64,000 bases of DNA from Perca fluviatilis (lineage: Eukaryota; Chordata; Actinopteri; Perciformes; Percidae): the NCBI RefSeq assembly GCF_010015445.1, contig NC_053112.1:33849498-33913497 (forward strand), written 5' to 3'. Below the pieces are notes generated by a model that was given only the letters and a program-made list of their open reading frames with translations, ran no database searches and was not told where the DNA came from. Of this stretch, positions 53,261 to 64,000 are shown piece after piece. The number at the start of each line of letters is the position of its first letter. Positions within the stretch are counted from its first letter, which is position 1. Made by a program: the position numbers and the translations under genes.

Positions 53261-54685
53261 TTCAATGTTGACCTACAGTATATGCTTATCATAGTTTTAT
53301 ACACACTTTTCCTTTTCAATGAGAATAGTTTTATTTCCAGTGCAGAAGATGTATTTTTTATTTTTTATTTTGGGGAGAACTGTCCCTTTACGGACAGATG
53401 CAACTGGCAAAAAATGTTTTTAATGCACTGGTCAATTTTGAGATTGTGAAAATGTCATACAAACTAATAACATGTCTGTTATTAAATGGTGTAGCGGTTA
53501 TCTCTGCAACCCAAACGGACTTTCCAAGACTGAAATTTAAAGAAAAAACATAAATACAACCAAAATGTTGCTTGGTTTAGGTTGTAACATTTTCTAACCC
53601 ACACTCTTGTTACAACTAACCCAGACTATTGTCGCAATAAAGTAGCTTAATTTACAGCTAACAGCTAAAACATTAGCACTGACAACCTGCATGAATGATA
53701 TCCTTATAGACACACAATAAACATGATTTAAGTTTGTTGAGTTTAACTACAAAGCTGGCATTGCTATCCCAAAAATAAATTAGGTAAAAAAATAAATAAA
53801 TACTTGCCTACCTTAAAATTATTTTTTTCTTTCTAAAATGTTCTGTCACAGGGGGCTGGTTCTTCACATGTGTAATACGGACTAAACAGAGCATGTTTAG
53901 AGTGAATCAGGTGATTTGAAACTTGTTCCTGATTGGAGAAATTGGACGTGTTACAACTATCCCCGCTCTCCACTAAGTATGTATTTGCATATTGAGTAGG
54001 GAAGTGCAGATCCGATCACAACTGGTTACTCAGGATGCATTTGGAGATGCATTCTGCTGCCAGGTGTACAGTACACATACTTAGAGCTGTCCACTTGTGA
54101 TTGGATCACACAGGATGGAGTTTCAAAATCGATGTGGAAACTCACTACCCTGCCTTTTTTACCCTGTGGTTCTAGACTTGGCCACAATTAGCATGTGTTG
54201 GTGGTGCTATGCCCCTAACCTTCTCCCTAGCAGTTTGGTAGTGCTGGGATTTCTGTCACCCGCTGACCCATAGAGCCGGACCCAGTGGGTTTCTTGTTCC
54301 AGATTGTGGCACAGCCCAACCTTCAGCCTTCTGCTTGTGCAGCCTGGTAAGGTTGAGGGTGGTGCTTTGTTCTGGTGTGACCTATTTCAAGTCTTAATGT
54401 TATGCAGTCTTGTCAGTGTCACAGCTGGGGATTCACATATCCAGCACTGTTAGAGGGTGACGCCTGTGTGAAATAGAATAATGGTTATTTAATGCAACCC
54501 TAGATCTTCATCACAGCATCTAATGAGTACCTTTCCAGTTTCATTCGTCGCTGAAGCTTTGGTGAATGAGGAGTAGCAAGTTTGAGATCAATAAGCTAAT
54601 TTGTGTGTATATCCTTTCACACAAACATCAGCAACAAGAGTTTGGGAAAGAGGTACTGGACAGGAAACACTTTAAAGCAGTGGTT

Positions 54686-54738
54686 CATTTTGGGAAATAC
54701 ACTTATGCGCTTTCTTGCCGATAATTCAATGAGAAGAT
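54686..54738. repeat. End of a TTTGGGAAATRCGC-family element
   Basis: TTTTGGGAAATACACTTATGCGC followed by TTTCTTGCCGATAATTCAATGAGAAGA, homologous to the left arm at 46334. It is cut off at 54739 by the LINE. Confidence 0.72.
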
Positions 54739-54849
54739 CCCTTCACTGATCCACTGCAGTTTGCCTACCAGCCCAGCCTGGGAGTTGAGGACAGTATCAT
54801 CTACCTGCTGAACAGAGTCTACACTCATCTGGACAAGCCTGCGAGCACT

Positions 54850-55357
54850 GTGAGAGTCATGTTCTTTGACTTCTCCAGTGCTTTCAACACCATCCGTCCG
54901 GCTCTACTGGGTGAGAAGATGACTGCGATGCAGGTGGAGGCCCCCATCGTGTCCTGGATTGTTGATTACCTGACGGGCAGACCACAGTACGTACGCCTAA
55001 AGAACTGTGTGTCTGACAGGGTGGTCAGCAACACTGGGGCTCCACAGGGGACTGTCGTCTCTGCCTTCCTCTTCACCCTCTTCACCTCGGACTTCAACTA
55101 TTGAGTCCTGCCACCTTCAGAAGTTTTCTGATGACTCAGCAATAGTTGGCTGCATAGAAAAGGGTGATGATAATGAATACAGGACTGTTGTGGGCAACTT
55201 TGTCACTTGGAGTGAGCTTAACCATCTGCAGCTCAATGTGACAAAAACAAAGGAGCTTGTAGTGGATCTGAGGAGGGCAAAATCATCTGGGACCCCTGTT
55301 TCCATACAGGGGGTCCCTGTGGACACTGTTGAGCAGTACAAGTACCTGGGGGTGTAA
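54850..55357 (+). pseudogene. Rex1/Babar-like reverse transcriptase core
   Basis: Two frames, 54850-55104 and 55007-55357, overlap at a frameshift around 55100. Together they carry RT motif A (FFDFSSAFNTI at about 54859), PQGTVVSAFLF and the catalytic FSDDSAIVG (about 55125), then HLQLNVTKTKELVVDLRR and YKYLGV. The frame ends at TAA 55356-55358 where the relative would continue with LNNKLDW. The usual catalytic Asp pair (DD) is retained. Confidence 0.82.
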
Positions 55358-55465
55358 TTAAACAATAAACTGGATTGGACTAGACATGCCGAGGCTGTCT
55401 ACAAAAAGGGCCAAAGTCGACTCTTTTTCCTGAGGAGGCTGAGGTCCTTTAACATCTGCCGGACA

Positions 55466-55837
55466 ATGCTGAGGATGTTCTATCAGTCTGTTGTGGCCAG
55501 TGCTATTTTCTTCGCTGTCACATGCTGGGGCAGTGGGATGAAGGTCGCAGACACCAACAGACTGAACAAACTGATTAGGAGGGCTGGTGATGTCGTGGGG
55601 GAGGAGCTGGACACACTGATGACCGTGGCTGAGAGGAGGATGCTGTCCAGGCTTCAGTCCATCTTGGATAATGTCTCCCACCCTCTCTACGACACACTGG
55701 CCCAGCAGAGGAGCACCTTCAGCAGAAGACTCCTCTCACCCAGATGCACCACAGAGCGCCACAGGAAATCGTTCCTGCCTGTGGTCATTAAACTTTATAA
55801 CACCTCCCTCAGAGAGTCACACACCCCCTCTCTGTAA
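55466..55837 (+). pseudogene. Rex1/Babar-like LINE C-terminal region
   Basis: 123 codons: MLRMFYQSVVASAIFFAVTCWG, KLIRRAGDVVG, RMLSRLQSILDNVSHPLYDT and RRLLSPRCTTERHRKSFLP, the conserved post-RT domain, ending with a natural TAA at 55835-55837. The frame is the same as for the LNNKLDW residues upstream. Confidence 0.83.
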
Positions 55838-56234
55838 GCATCTCATCTCAAACATATAATAGACAATAGACAATCACTTCTCCTTTTTTTTTTCTCGCAC
55901 TATAATCATCTCAACAGAAAATTCATTTTCTCTTTTTATTGCACTATTTGCACATTATCGCTGTACATTTCATATTTTATATATTATTACTGTATATTTG
56001 TTTTTATTATATATGTTTAAAGTATTGATAATATATGTTGTTTTTATTTGTTGTTTGTATACCTGGAGTGGTAACGAAAATAATTTCCCCCTGGGATTAT
56101 TAAAGTATTTCTGATTCTGATTCTGAATACCATGGAGACTCCAGAAGGTTACTGCTCTGCATTTGGCACACAACCCTCTGTAAAACCACAACCTGTCCTT
56201 TTTACACTTTGGGATTAAACCTACAAGATATAAC

Positions 56235-56720
56235 ATGTTGGTTCAGCCTGTTCTAATGTCATTCGAAAAACTACGAAAAGATAACCACTGTAATTCGTAC
56301 GATTTCCAAGGGTTTTTTGCTGTCTGCACTACACTGACTGCTGCTGTATGAGAATGTGGCTGGCTGCATAGGGAGGCGGTCAGGGTAACACAAAGGACTT
56401 TCAAGCCAGGGAGTGGAGTTTGCTTCCCGGGGAAAACAAAAGACTTTTCACCCAAGAAAATGTGTTTTCCTTGGGAGTGTTTCAATTCAAACGACAATCT
56501 TTTTCCTAAACTTAACTAGTTGTTTCGGTGACTAAATGTAACTTACATACTAACACACGCTCACTTTTTCTTGCCTAAACTTAACCGTAATCTCCGCCGA
56601 AATGACCGGAAGTTCGCGGTTCTCTGTACCCGGCTTAAAATCACCTATACTCGGGTAACTGAACCACCAAACCACGACCGGCAGCTCGCGGTGCTCTGTA
56701 CCCGGCGCACAGTCCTGGCT
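56235..56720. repeat. Dispersed teleost repeat with an internal 31-bp duplication
   Basis: Contains TTTTTCCTAAACTTAAC and TTGCCTAAACTTAACCG (also near 10800), GGTCAGGGTAACACAAAGGACTTTC, and two copies of GACCGG(A/C)AG(T/C)TCGCGG then CTCTGTACCCGGC at 56604-56634 and 56676-56706. Ends not defined. Confidence 0.6.
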
Positions 56721-57258
56721 CCTGTTTAATATTTAACAGACAGACATGAAAGCGGCATCAATCTTCTCATCATTCTCTCTGCAGGAGAGAAAATAAACGC
56801 TTTTCCCGCAATGTGGAACTGTTACTTTACATTTATACAAAATCCACTCAGTGAGGTATTTCTAACATTTATTGGCTTCTTGTGCTTGTTTTTGCTTATT
56901 CTGCTTAGTGTTTTGTATTGTTGCTGCTGAAGAGGCTGAAAACCATACTTTTGCTGTTTTACTGTTGTATAATGTGAAAATACTATTGTAGCTACTTGCA
57001 CATTATTCATATGCTTTCATGTTCCACAGCATTAACCCTCAGGAACCTAAGGCCATTTTTACAATTACTTTTCCGTCTGGTTTTATTTTCTAAAAAAGCT
57101 TGTAAAACATCAACCCTGTTGTCCACAGTCAATCAATGTACATCATTTTTTTCAGGAAAAACTGGGCTTTTAGAATATTTGTGCTGTAGTGAGGTCAATT
57201 GAATGTAAAAAAAGGTTGTATGACCTTAAAAACAAATAAATAAATAAAACGGAAAATG

Positions 57259-57640
57259 AATCTCACAGATATTTATTGATATCACACACAGAACAATAAA
57301 AGCTAAGCCAATCTCCTGTCTAAATCAGTTCCCATATGTCTTGGGTGTCAAACTGTGAAGAAATAAACATTATAACTTATAAAGTTGACAAAATATATAC
57401 ATTTTTTCAAAAAAAGTCCAGACGCTTTTGCCAATAATCAAAATAATAATGTTCAAATGTATTGATATCACAAACAGAGAAATGGTACACAAGAATTTGT
57501 GTTGTCTAAAACAGTTCTCCTATATATTTGGAGTCATCCAGTGCAAAAATAAACATAATAAACGTTATAACTCATATAACTGACAAACTATTTACATTTC
57601 TTCAAAAAAAGGCCCAAATGTATCCCAAATATCTAAACAG
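57259..57640. repeat. Diverged tandem duplication, about 189-bp period
   Basis: ATTTATTGATATCACACACAG at about 57271 and ATGTATTGATATCACAAACAG at about 57457 start corresponding blocks. Further matches are the TAAACATTATAACT/TAAACGTTATAACT and TTTTCAAAAAAAG/TCTTCAAAAAAAG stretches. Confidence 0.85.
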
Positions 57641-57830
57641 TGATGCCATTATCTCTCTTTTTCACTTTACTGTTTGTTATCGCTCGGTTTTCGGATTTCC
57701 ATCGGTCAGTGAACCCACCTTTCCACTGTGACGGACCTGGATTCTCATTTGTTGAAAAACGTAAACACACTTGCAAAGCATCATGGGAGATTTATACTGG
57801 ACGGCAGCTACACAGATGTAGCTGAACAAA

Positions 57831-58210
57831 TGACCGAAAAAGTGATAAATTATGGACATCGAGTGGATAAATCTTGGATGTAAGCGTTTGGATTTATTGC
57901 TGAACAACTCCGTAAAGACGCACGAGCTCCAGGCTGGATAGAAAGCCTTCTGTAACGGCTACGAAGATAAAACAGACATCACTGTGATCAGTAGCTTATT
58001 AGCTATTAGCTGTTGAAGTCGGCTAACAGCTAGCGCCGAAACTGACCGAAAACGAGATAAATTACGGACATCAAGTGGATAAATCTTGGATGTAAGAGTG
58101 TGGATTTATTGCTGAATAACTCCGTAAAGAGGCACAACTTCCAGGCTGGATATAAAACCTTCTGTAAAGGCTACAAAGACACCAAAGACAGGGCCGTGAT
58201 GGCTAACTCG
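57831..58210. repeat. Diverged tandem duplication, about 212-bp period
   Basis: TGACCGAAAA opens both units (57831 and 58043). GTGGATAAATCTTGGATGTAAG, TTGGATTTATTGCTGAA/TGTGGATTTATTGCTGAA and AACTCCGTAAAGA recur in order. Confidence 0.9.
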
Positions 58211-58862
58211 TTAGCTTTCAGCTGAAAAAAACGGTAAGAAAATCGATTAAACTTTCATTAAATAATATAAATATTTATCAGAGGTGCCGTGTTAGATCGT
58301 GGACGATCTAGACGTGCTCTCAGTGTTTTAACACTGGAGAGGTGGAGTTGCATTTTCCCTGTAGAGATAGCTAGTATTCGTTGTGTAAATACAGGGCCTT
58401 ATCTATCCCAGCAGTGTTGGTGAAAACAGATGAGTGTCAATGCATACATATTTAAAATGAGAGTAACACCTGTGCCATGCTAATATGAAACCTTTGGCAA
58501 ACAAGTGTATATGTAAAGCAAAGTCATGGGCAGAGTGTAACTCCACAAAAATAGGCCCCAGCAGGCTAGCTACTTGCACATTATTCATATGCTTTCATGT
58601 TCTGCAGCATTAACATTGGAGAGGTGGAGTTGCATTTTACCTGTAGAGATACCTAGTATTCGTTGTGTAAACACAGGGCCTTATCTACCCCAGCAGTGTT
58701 GGTGAAAACAGACGAGTGTTAATGCATACATAATGCATACATATTTAAAATGAGAGTAACACCTGTGCCATGCTAATATGAAACCTTTGGCAAACAAGTG
58801 TATATGTAAAGCAAAGTCACATGGGTAGAGTGTAACTCCACAAAAATAGGCCCCAGCAGGCT

Positions 58863-61800
58863 GGCGAAATCAAACCCAGCACCATCTTGCTGTGAGGGAA
58901 CAAAGCTAACCGCTCAGCTTCTGTGCTACCCTATGGAAGGTACAGTTTGTATATATATATATGTGGTGAGGGCCTAAATCTGTGGAGCCTTGTAAGAGGG
59001 CTCCTTGTGTGATCTTAGAGCTAGGGTTACAATACATAACCAATCATTTCTCTCTGTGTGAGTTCCGCGACTAGAAAAAAGCAAGAGGATGTCCTCCGGT
59101 GCAGAAGGCTCTGAATGTTGCAGGAGTTAGGCAGCACCAACCCCTTCAGGCCATGAGGACGATGGTCAAACTGCAGGCTGGCTCAAAAAATAATCTTTCA
59201 TCATATTAAACCCTCCTCCCAGAATATCAGCTTCTGCCTCAGGCGAGTGTTTCAGAGCCACAATACAGGTAAGGCTGCTAACAACAGTGCAATTATCCAT
59301 TTAAAGGCCTTCTTAAGCTCCCTGTATGTTGTACACTGATGTTAACTGTGTTGTATCATATTTTTTTTATATATATATATATATATCAATTGAAGCTTGT
59401 CCCAATGTTTCTTTAACCCTGGGGGGATGGATTCATTTGATCGTGAACACATACTTACATACTCAGATAAACGCATACATAATCATATGCATATCTTCAC
59501 TTTCTCCCTCTTACACACACATACACACTCACACACAGAGTGCAACAGACAGCGCATGTTGAACAGTGCAGATCATGGAGTGAGGACACTGAATAATTCA
59601 TCCAGTCCTCTGTCACTCTGTGCTTACACAATACTGAGCGCCTGTTCAGATGCATTAGTAGCAACCCAGAGTTCACACACTGTGACCACACACACATTTC
59701 ACTACACGTCTGTCTGATGCTCTACCTCTTCATCTTTCAACCCTGCGTTGATGGCAGTCTCGTCCCACTCAGTCTTTCAAAGCCTGTGTTTATTTTGGGT
59801 GTTTTTTTCTCTGCGCTTTTTACCCTCTTGCCCTTGTCTTCTCCCTCCGTGTTCTGTGTCATGGACTCTGTCTCAATGCTTCCACCTCCTGCTGTTTGAG
59901 GGATAGTCGTTATTGATGCAGCGTGCCATTGCTCCAGCAGTGACAGGCAGCCATTGGATGAGAACATGGGGTCTGAAAATGGTCCGTGCGACATCTACAT
60001 CTACAGCTACTAACAATTATTCATTTTAAAACAAACCAAATGAGAAAAGCTGATAAAGCTCAGTTATATTGAACCACAAATGAAACTCGTTTCCACTTTA
60101 AAACATACAAACTGATAAATAGCCACAGTTCAATGGCTGTTCTTAGCATTCAAGCATGATTTCCATTTGTAATTTAATTAATATTAAATTGTACAGTCCC
60201 TAAGACATGCTCATTTTGTTCTGCTTTAACAAACTAATTACTGGCAGAGCCGCAAAAACAAATTCTCATTAGGTTGTGTCCCATGCTTCCCCATTTAACC
60301 TAAATTGTAACTGAGCTCTGTTGGATGGCAGAAAGAAAGAGATGGAGAGAGAGAGTGCGACACATAGAGAAAGAGGTAGCAGAATGTGTGAATGTGGATA
60401 GCTTTTGTTAGACAGGCACAGACAGAGAATATGGCTGATTCTCATATGTTGAAAACAGACAAAATGTACACAGTTAGCTGCAGCCCATTGATGTTGCGAT
60501 CAGTTCCTTTCATAAGCAGATGCCAAACAAAGGTTCACCAGTTTCTGAATCTCTTAGTTTAGTGTATTTTTGTATGCAGAGGTTTTTTTTCAGTGTTAGC
60601 ACTGTAGTGAATGCAGATAAACGTGACATATGAGTGAATATGTGACTATTAACAGAGTGACAAGTGATGTGTCGCTTTGCTACAGTTAAATCACTTAAAT
60701 GAATTGGCTCAATGAAATTAATTGGAGAGGCTTAAAAAACCTTCAAGTATAATTTCACAAATGACAATCTTTTGATGGCAATTAATTAATGAATGCAAAG
60801 ATTTTAATTAAATATTAAAGGTGATGTACCGATCATAAGATAAAGATTGGTTAGAAGTAAGAAAAATATATAGTGAAAAAATCCATTACATTATCTTTTA
60901 CAAAAGACGTCACTGAAAAACCACATACATTCAAAAAATGACTCCTGCAATTATGATTACATTTAATACTTAGGTCTAATATATATTTAGAGCCATGAAC
61001 AGTTGTTCTCGGCAGTCAGGCTACTAAAGACACGATATGCATTTTTGGCACCCAGGGTGAGAATTGGGGGAACGTCTCTCAGAATATGTGCTTGGTGAAC
61101 AGCTTTTATTGGGATGAATGATCAAATTAGATTTCACATGAATTGTTTAACACATCCAACTTGCTCTTGTCAGTCGTATTATCATCTGATGCATTTTTGG
61201 GTCCCAGCTAAACATTCTGAATTTATTTTCTGTCTCACAAAACTGTCCCCTCAAGACGATGTACAGCAAGAAAATGTGAATAACAAAGTTGAAAAAAAAA
61301 ATTCTGAAAAACAATACCCATCAACACCATTTTGGCACAAACAAAACCTCTTTATTTTATTAACACCATGCTGTTGACACAGAAGCATGGCCTTTTCTTT
61401 TGATATTTTACGTTATATCATAAAAATGCCAGTTTTGAGTCTACTACCCACTGACACAAGCTAAGAGGTAACCTTTTTTTTCTCCAGTTTTGACCTTTGT
61501 GCAAAGGCATACAGTAGACAAACACTCTGGCGGTTGTCAGGTGCAGTAGCAATAAAAAAAGAATCATTTTTATTTGTATATGTTCTTTAAAATGTCATTC
61601 CTTTCCTCTCAAACATATTAACTGGGGGTACAATGCAACTGGATTCTTATCTACAGAGCCTTTCATGAATACATCAACGCCTCAGTGCATTCGCAGAATA
61701 ACAATGAGAGTTTATACTGGGAGAAAATATTTCATCCAGATCTATGGGGAGAGATAAACAAGTGCATATTATACAGACAATAATGCCCCGAAGGATGATT

Positions 61801-64000
61801 AGTTGTAGCCTATAACACAGAAAAAAGCCTTGTGGGCTGTAGGACACCTTGACGCTTGTTTTAAAGCACTGCTGTTTACATTCACGTGGTGAAGCAAATC
61901 AATCATGCTTGAAGCCACACTCACAAATGAAAATACAATTTGCCGTAGAATGTTTTGGAATTGTAGCTGTCAGAAAAAATGTGGCAAATCAAGAGTAAAA
62001 AGTCTATTTTCAAGGGTAAAAATCACAAGGCTTTTATATCTATATCTTGATTTGATACTAAAAGCATGATGTGATGACAGCACCCATAAACAATCTCGTT
62101 AATTTCCTCACACTCGTCTTGAAACACACTGGAGTGATTAGCATTTTATTAATGTCAGTCTACAAACGTATTATACTCTATATGAACACAGACAAAACTG
62201 CCTCTTTGAGTAAGCCTCTGGCTATATTGGTCAAATAAACACAGCTCAAGGCACAATTATTTGATTTTGGGTTCATGCATTATCCCTTGTGGGCTATTCG
62301 TCCATTAGCCTTTACTGCACATGAATACAATTAAAGGTTTACCATCATATTTACACGCACTCAACATTACATGTTGCAAATCACTGTTTTTATTTTCATG
62401 TTACAATCAATGAGGAAAAAGAAGAAAAAAAATCAGGCAAGCTTTAAAAAAAAAAAAAAAAAAGGATACATAGTTCACATCCTTTTATATAAACTTGCCA
62501 TATTACACCTGATGGTGTTTGGTATGTTTACTGAAAATCTCTTCTATACTTACTGAATGATGTTAAGAGGAGTATTGGTTTGTCATTTTCATGAAAATAG
62601 TGGAACAAGACAAACATGTTTGTATCCTTCACTGATAACCATAAAAAGTCCTGAGGCGTTTCACATTGTTGATGTCAAATGGACCTTGGTCTGATCCTGG
62701 TTGTTTTGTTAAGTCTCTGTGCCCTGCTGTCTTTGATTTCTAAATACTATCTACTTTTCTCAATTACTGCAGTTACACAATTGCACAACAGAGGGCTGCT
62801 CCATATTACATCCATAAATGCATATGTCATACGGCAGAGTCTTTGTGTTTGGTTATATTTTTGTTCATGTTTTAGTTAGCTGTATTTTATTTATTCCTGA
62901 TTTTTCATGTGTTTGCAAGTATATTTTGGTTTGCTGTGCTTTATTTATTACTGATTTGTGTGATTTGCATGTATATTTATTTATTTGATTTGTTCTGATT
63001 AGTGAGTAATTTATTTTGCATGTTTATTAGTTGTTTGGAATTGGTTTGGACTCTATAATCTTTTTTTTTATTTACTGCCGTAGTTCACACCTACAGACAA
63101 TTAACCTGAGTGGAGCACAAACTGACAGCCCAAGCTACTAATAGGTGGCTTGGGGCGAGTGTCCAGGAGACCATTGATGAACTAAGAAATGGAATTGGAG
63201 GTGGGGCCGGGAGGGTAGAAAACCGAGAGAAACGCAACAGACGAGGCTAGAGCGTTACGGGGGAAACACGCCAGACGGAAGCAGAGTGGTACGGGGGCAT
63301 TGGCCGCCAGTGCTGGAGAGAGACCTATTGAATCCCAGTTGGCGTTCGAGGACGTGAGGTGTGAGTGGCGCAGAAGATGATAAGCTTCCTTCTTTCATTT
63401 GTCTGGACTAACGCTACTGCCGCAAGACATTTTTTCTAATCTTTCATATATCCTCCTAAATTGTGTTTTTACCTGACTTTTAACATGTTTTCATTTTCAA
63501 CTGTTTTTAGTTCCTGATTAGGAGAAGACTCCATGTGATAAAAAAAATCATTGTTTTATCATACCCAGCTTTGTTTCTGTGTTTTCTTGGTTGCCAGGCA
63601 CTCCCCTTGCTTTTTCTTTTTTTTTTTGCATCTTTTTAATCTAGAGTTCCTAGTCTCGACTAAACTAGCTGGTGTTGTTGAGAGGATTTCAAGTTTGTGC
63701 CACTCACTCTGGCAGCAACCTGGCCACACATAAGCAACCTGATGTTAAAGTGTGTTTGACAGATTTCTGGTAGTGTTGACCAGTAGTGTGGTGTTTATAG
63801 ACCATCAAAAAGAATGAAAAGGTTTGTGAAGCCAAATATAGATTATTCTGCTGTTTAAATGTAACCTAGGACAACGAAAAACTAAGCAACATTGGGTTTA
63901 CATTCAATATTTGTTGCTTAAATGTATTGTGTTTGTTTGCTAGCAGTCTTCCTCTTTCTTGCCTTTGTTGGCACATTGCTCAGTGAAAAAAAACATGAAA
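58863..64000. other. Intergenic DNA to the window end, no gene seen
   Basis: Mostly AT-rich and repeat-free, with a small (TA)n at 59367-59386 and an A-run at 62445-62463. A GC-richer patch at 63110-63400 differs from its surroundings (see findings). None of the short frames has a known domain. Confidence 0.5.

Larger units (their letters stand above)
50320..54684. other. Intergenic DNA with three CA/TG microsatellites
   Basis: No coding signal. Around 54008-54110 a short inverted pair (CAGATCCGATCACAA and TTGTGATTGGATCAC) hints at an old short DNA element. Confidence 0.5.
54739..56128 (+). mobile_element. 5'-truncated Rex1/Babar-like LINE
   Basis: Starts inside the RT domain (LQFAYQPSLGVEDSIIYLL) and runs to a 3' UTR ending ATTTCCCCCTGGGATTATTAAAG followed by (TTCTGA)n-type repeats at 56108-56127, the style of 3' end known for Rex1-type LINEs. 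Motifs: MFFDFSSAFNTI, GAPQGTVVSAFLFTL, then FSDDSAI as the catalytic box. Damage: a frameshift at about 55100, a stop at 55356 and no endonuclease. The clade name is from motif recognition only. Confidence 0.83.
57036..58327. mobile_element. TTAA-flanked element, 1,292 bp, piggyBac-like
   Basis: Lies between TTAA at 57032-57035 and TTAA at 58328-58331. The intact second duplicate (GCATTAACATTGGAG at about 58609) shows the site before insertion, so both borders are exact. The left end is CCCTCAGGAACC and the complement of the right end AACACTGAGAGC, only weakly alike. TTAA duplication and a CCCT start are typical of piggyBac. Inside are two diverged tandem duplications (57259-57640 and 57831-58210). 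No transposase. Confidence 0.75.
56991..58862. repeat. Tandem duplication of about 290 bp, first copy split by an insertion
   Basis: Copy 1 is 56991-57035 plus 58328-58568. Copy 2 is 58569-58862 and uninterrupted. Both start GCTACTTGCACATTATTCAT, pass GCATTAAC and (T/C)GGAGAGGTGGAGTTGC, and end CCCCAGCAGGCT. Copy 2 has an 11-base expansion in CATACATAATG. Confidence 0.93.

Noticed and set aside
1..64000. CRISPR arrays, prophage, operons
   Set aside because: No spaced direct repeats of CRISPR type and no dense coding; all evidence points to a vertebrate nuclear genome.

Overview
This window looks like a gene-poor, transposon-rich stretch of a ray-finned fish genome, probably a percomorph teleost. 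No host protein-coding gene can be supported, and no rRNA, tRNA gene, CRISPR array or bacterial operon is seen. The organism call rests on the repeats: an L2 LINE with an (ATGTA)n tail, a Rex1/Babar-type LINE, a DIRS-type tyrosine-recombinase retroelement, a Tc1-like remnant with the fish-typical end CAGTACAGGCC, several hAT elements, a PIF/Harbinger-like element, a tRNA-derived SINE, long CA/TG and TA microsatellites, and AT-rich single-copy DNA between them. Clade names come from recalled protein motifs, not from database searches.

Layout. 1-5 kb: single-copy DNA and a decayed L2/CR1-group LINE that has lost its catalytic YADD box. 5-8.5 kb: two DNA elements, the first with another element nested in it. 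10-14 kb: fragments of dispersed nonautonomous repeats, including two copies of a family (here called M1) that ends in a perfect hairpin. 16-17.7 kb: a complete hAT element with an exact 8-bp target duplication and a broken BED-finger exon on the minus strand. 20.7-21.4 kb: a second copy of the 7.7-kb family and a LINE scrap.

22.2-29.4 kb is the centrepiece. A 7.2-kb hAT element with a broken BED/hAT transposase has three separate insertions: a tRNA-derived SINE, a 512-bp hAT-type MITE with its own 8-bp target duplication, and a DNA element that carries a RecQ-like helicase start fragment and is itself split by a 2.8-kb L2 LINE. At the 5' junction of that LINE lies a 51-bp copy of the surrounding hAT transposase, a templated-insertion scar.

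30-36 kb is mostly single copy. 36-37.2 kb is the 5' part of a DIRS element whose Gag-like frame has only two stops. 38-42 kb holds another M1 copy, a Harbinger-like element and a Tc1 remnant. 42.6-47.4 kb contains a near-identical duplicated segment (about 99%), 3.6 kb apart, whose copies differ by a clean 175-bp indel. 47.9-50.3 kb is a DNA element with a 3 x 58-bp tandem array and a nested element whose core is a CpG-rich 11/23-bp minisatellite. 51-53 kb has three CA/TG microsatellites. 54.7-56.1 kb is a 5'-truncated Rex1/Babar-like LINE. 57.0-58.9 kb is a tandem duplication in which one copy carries a TTAA-flanked insertion and the other preserves the empty site. 59-64 kb is mostly single copy.

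None of these genes works together in a pathway. What the window records is the order and mechanism of transposition, duplication and repair.
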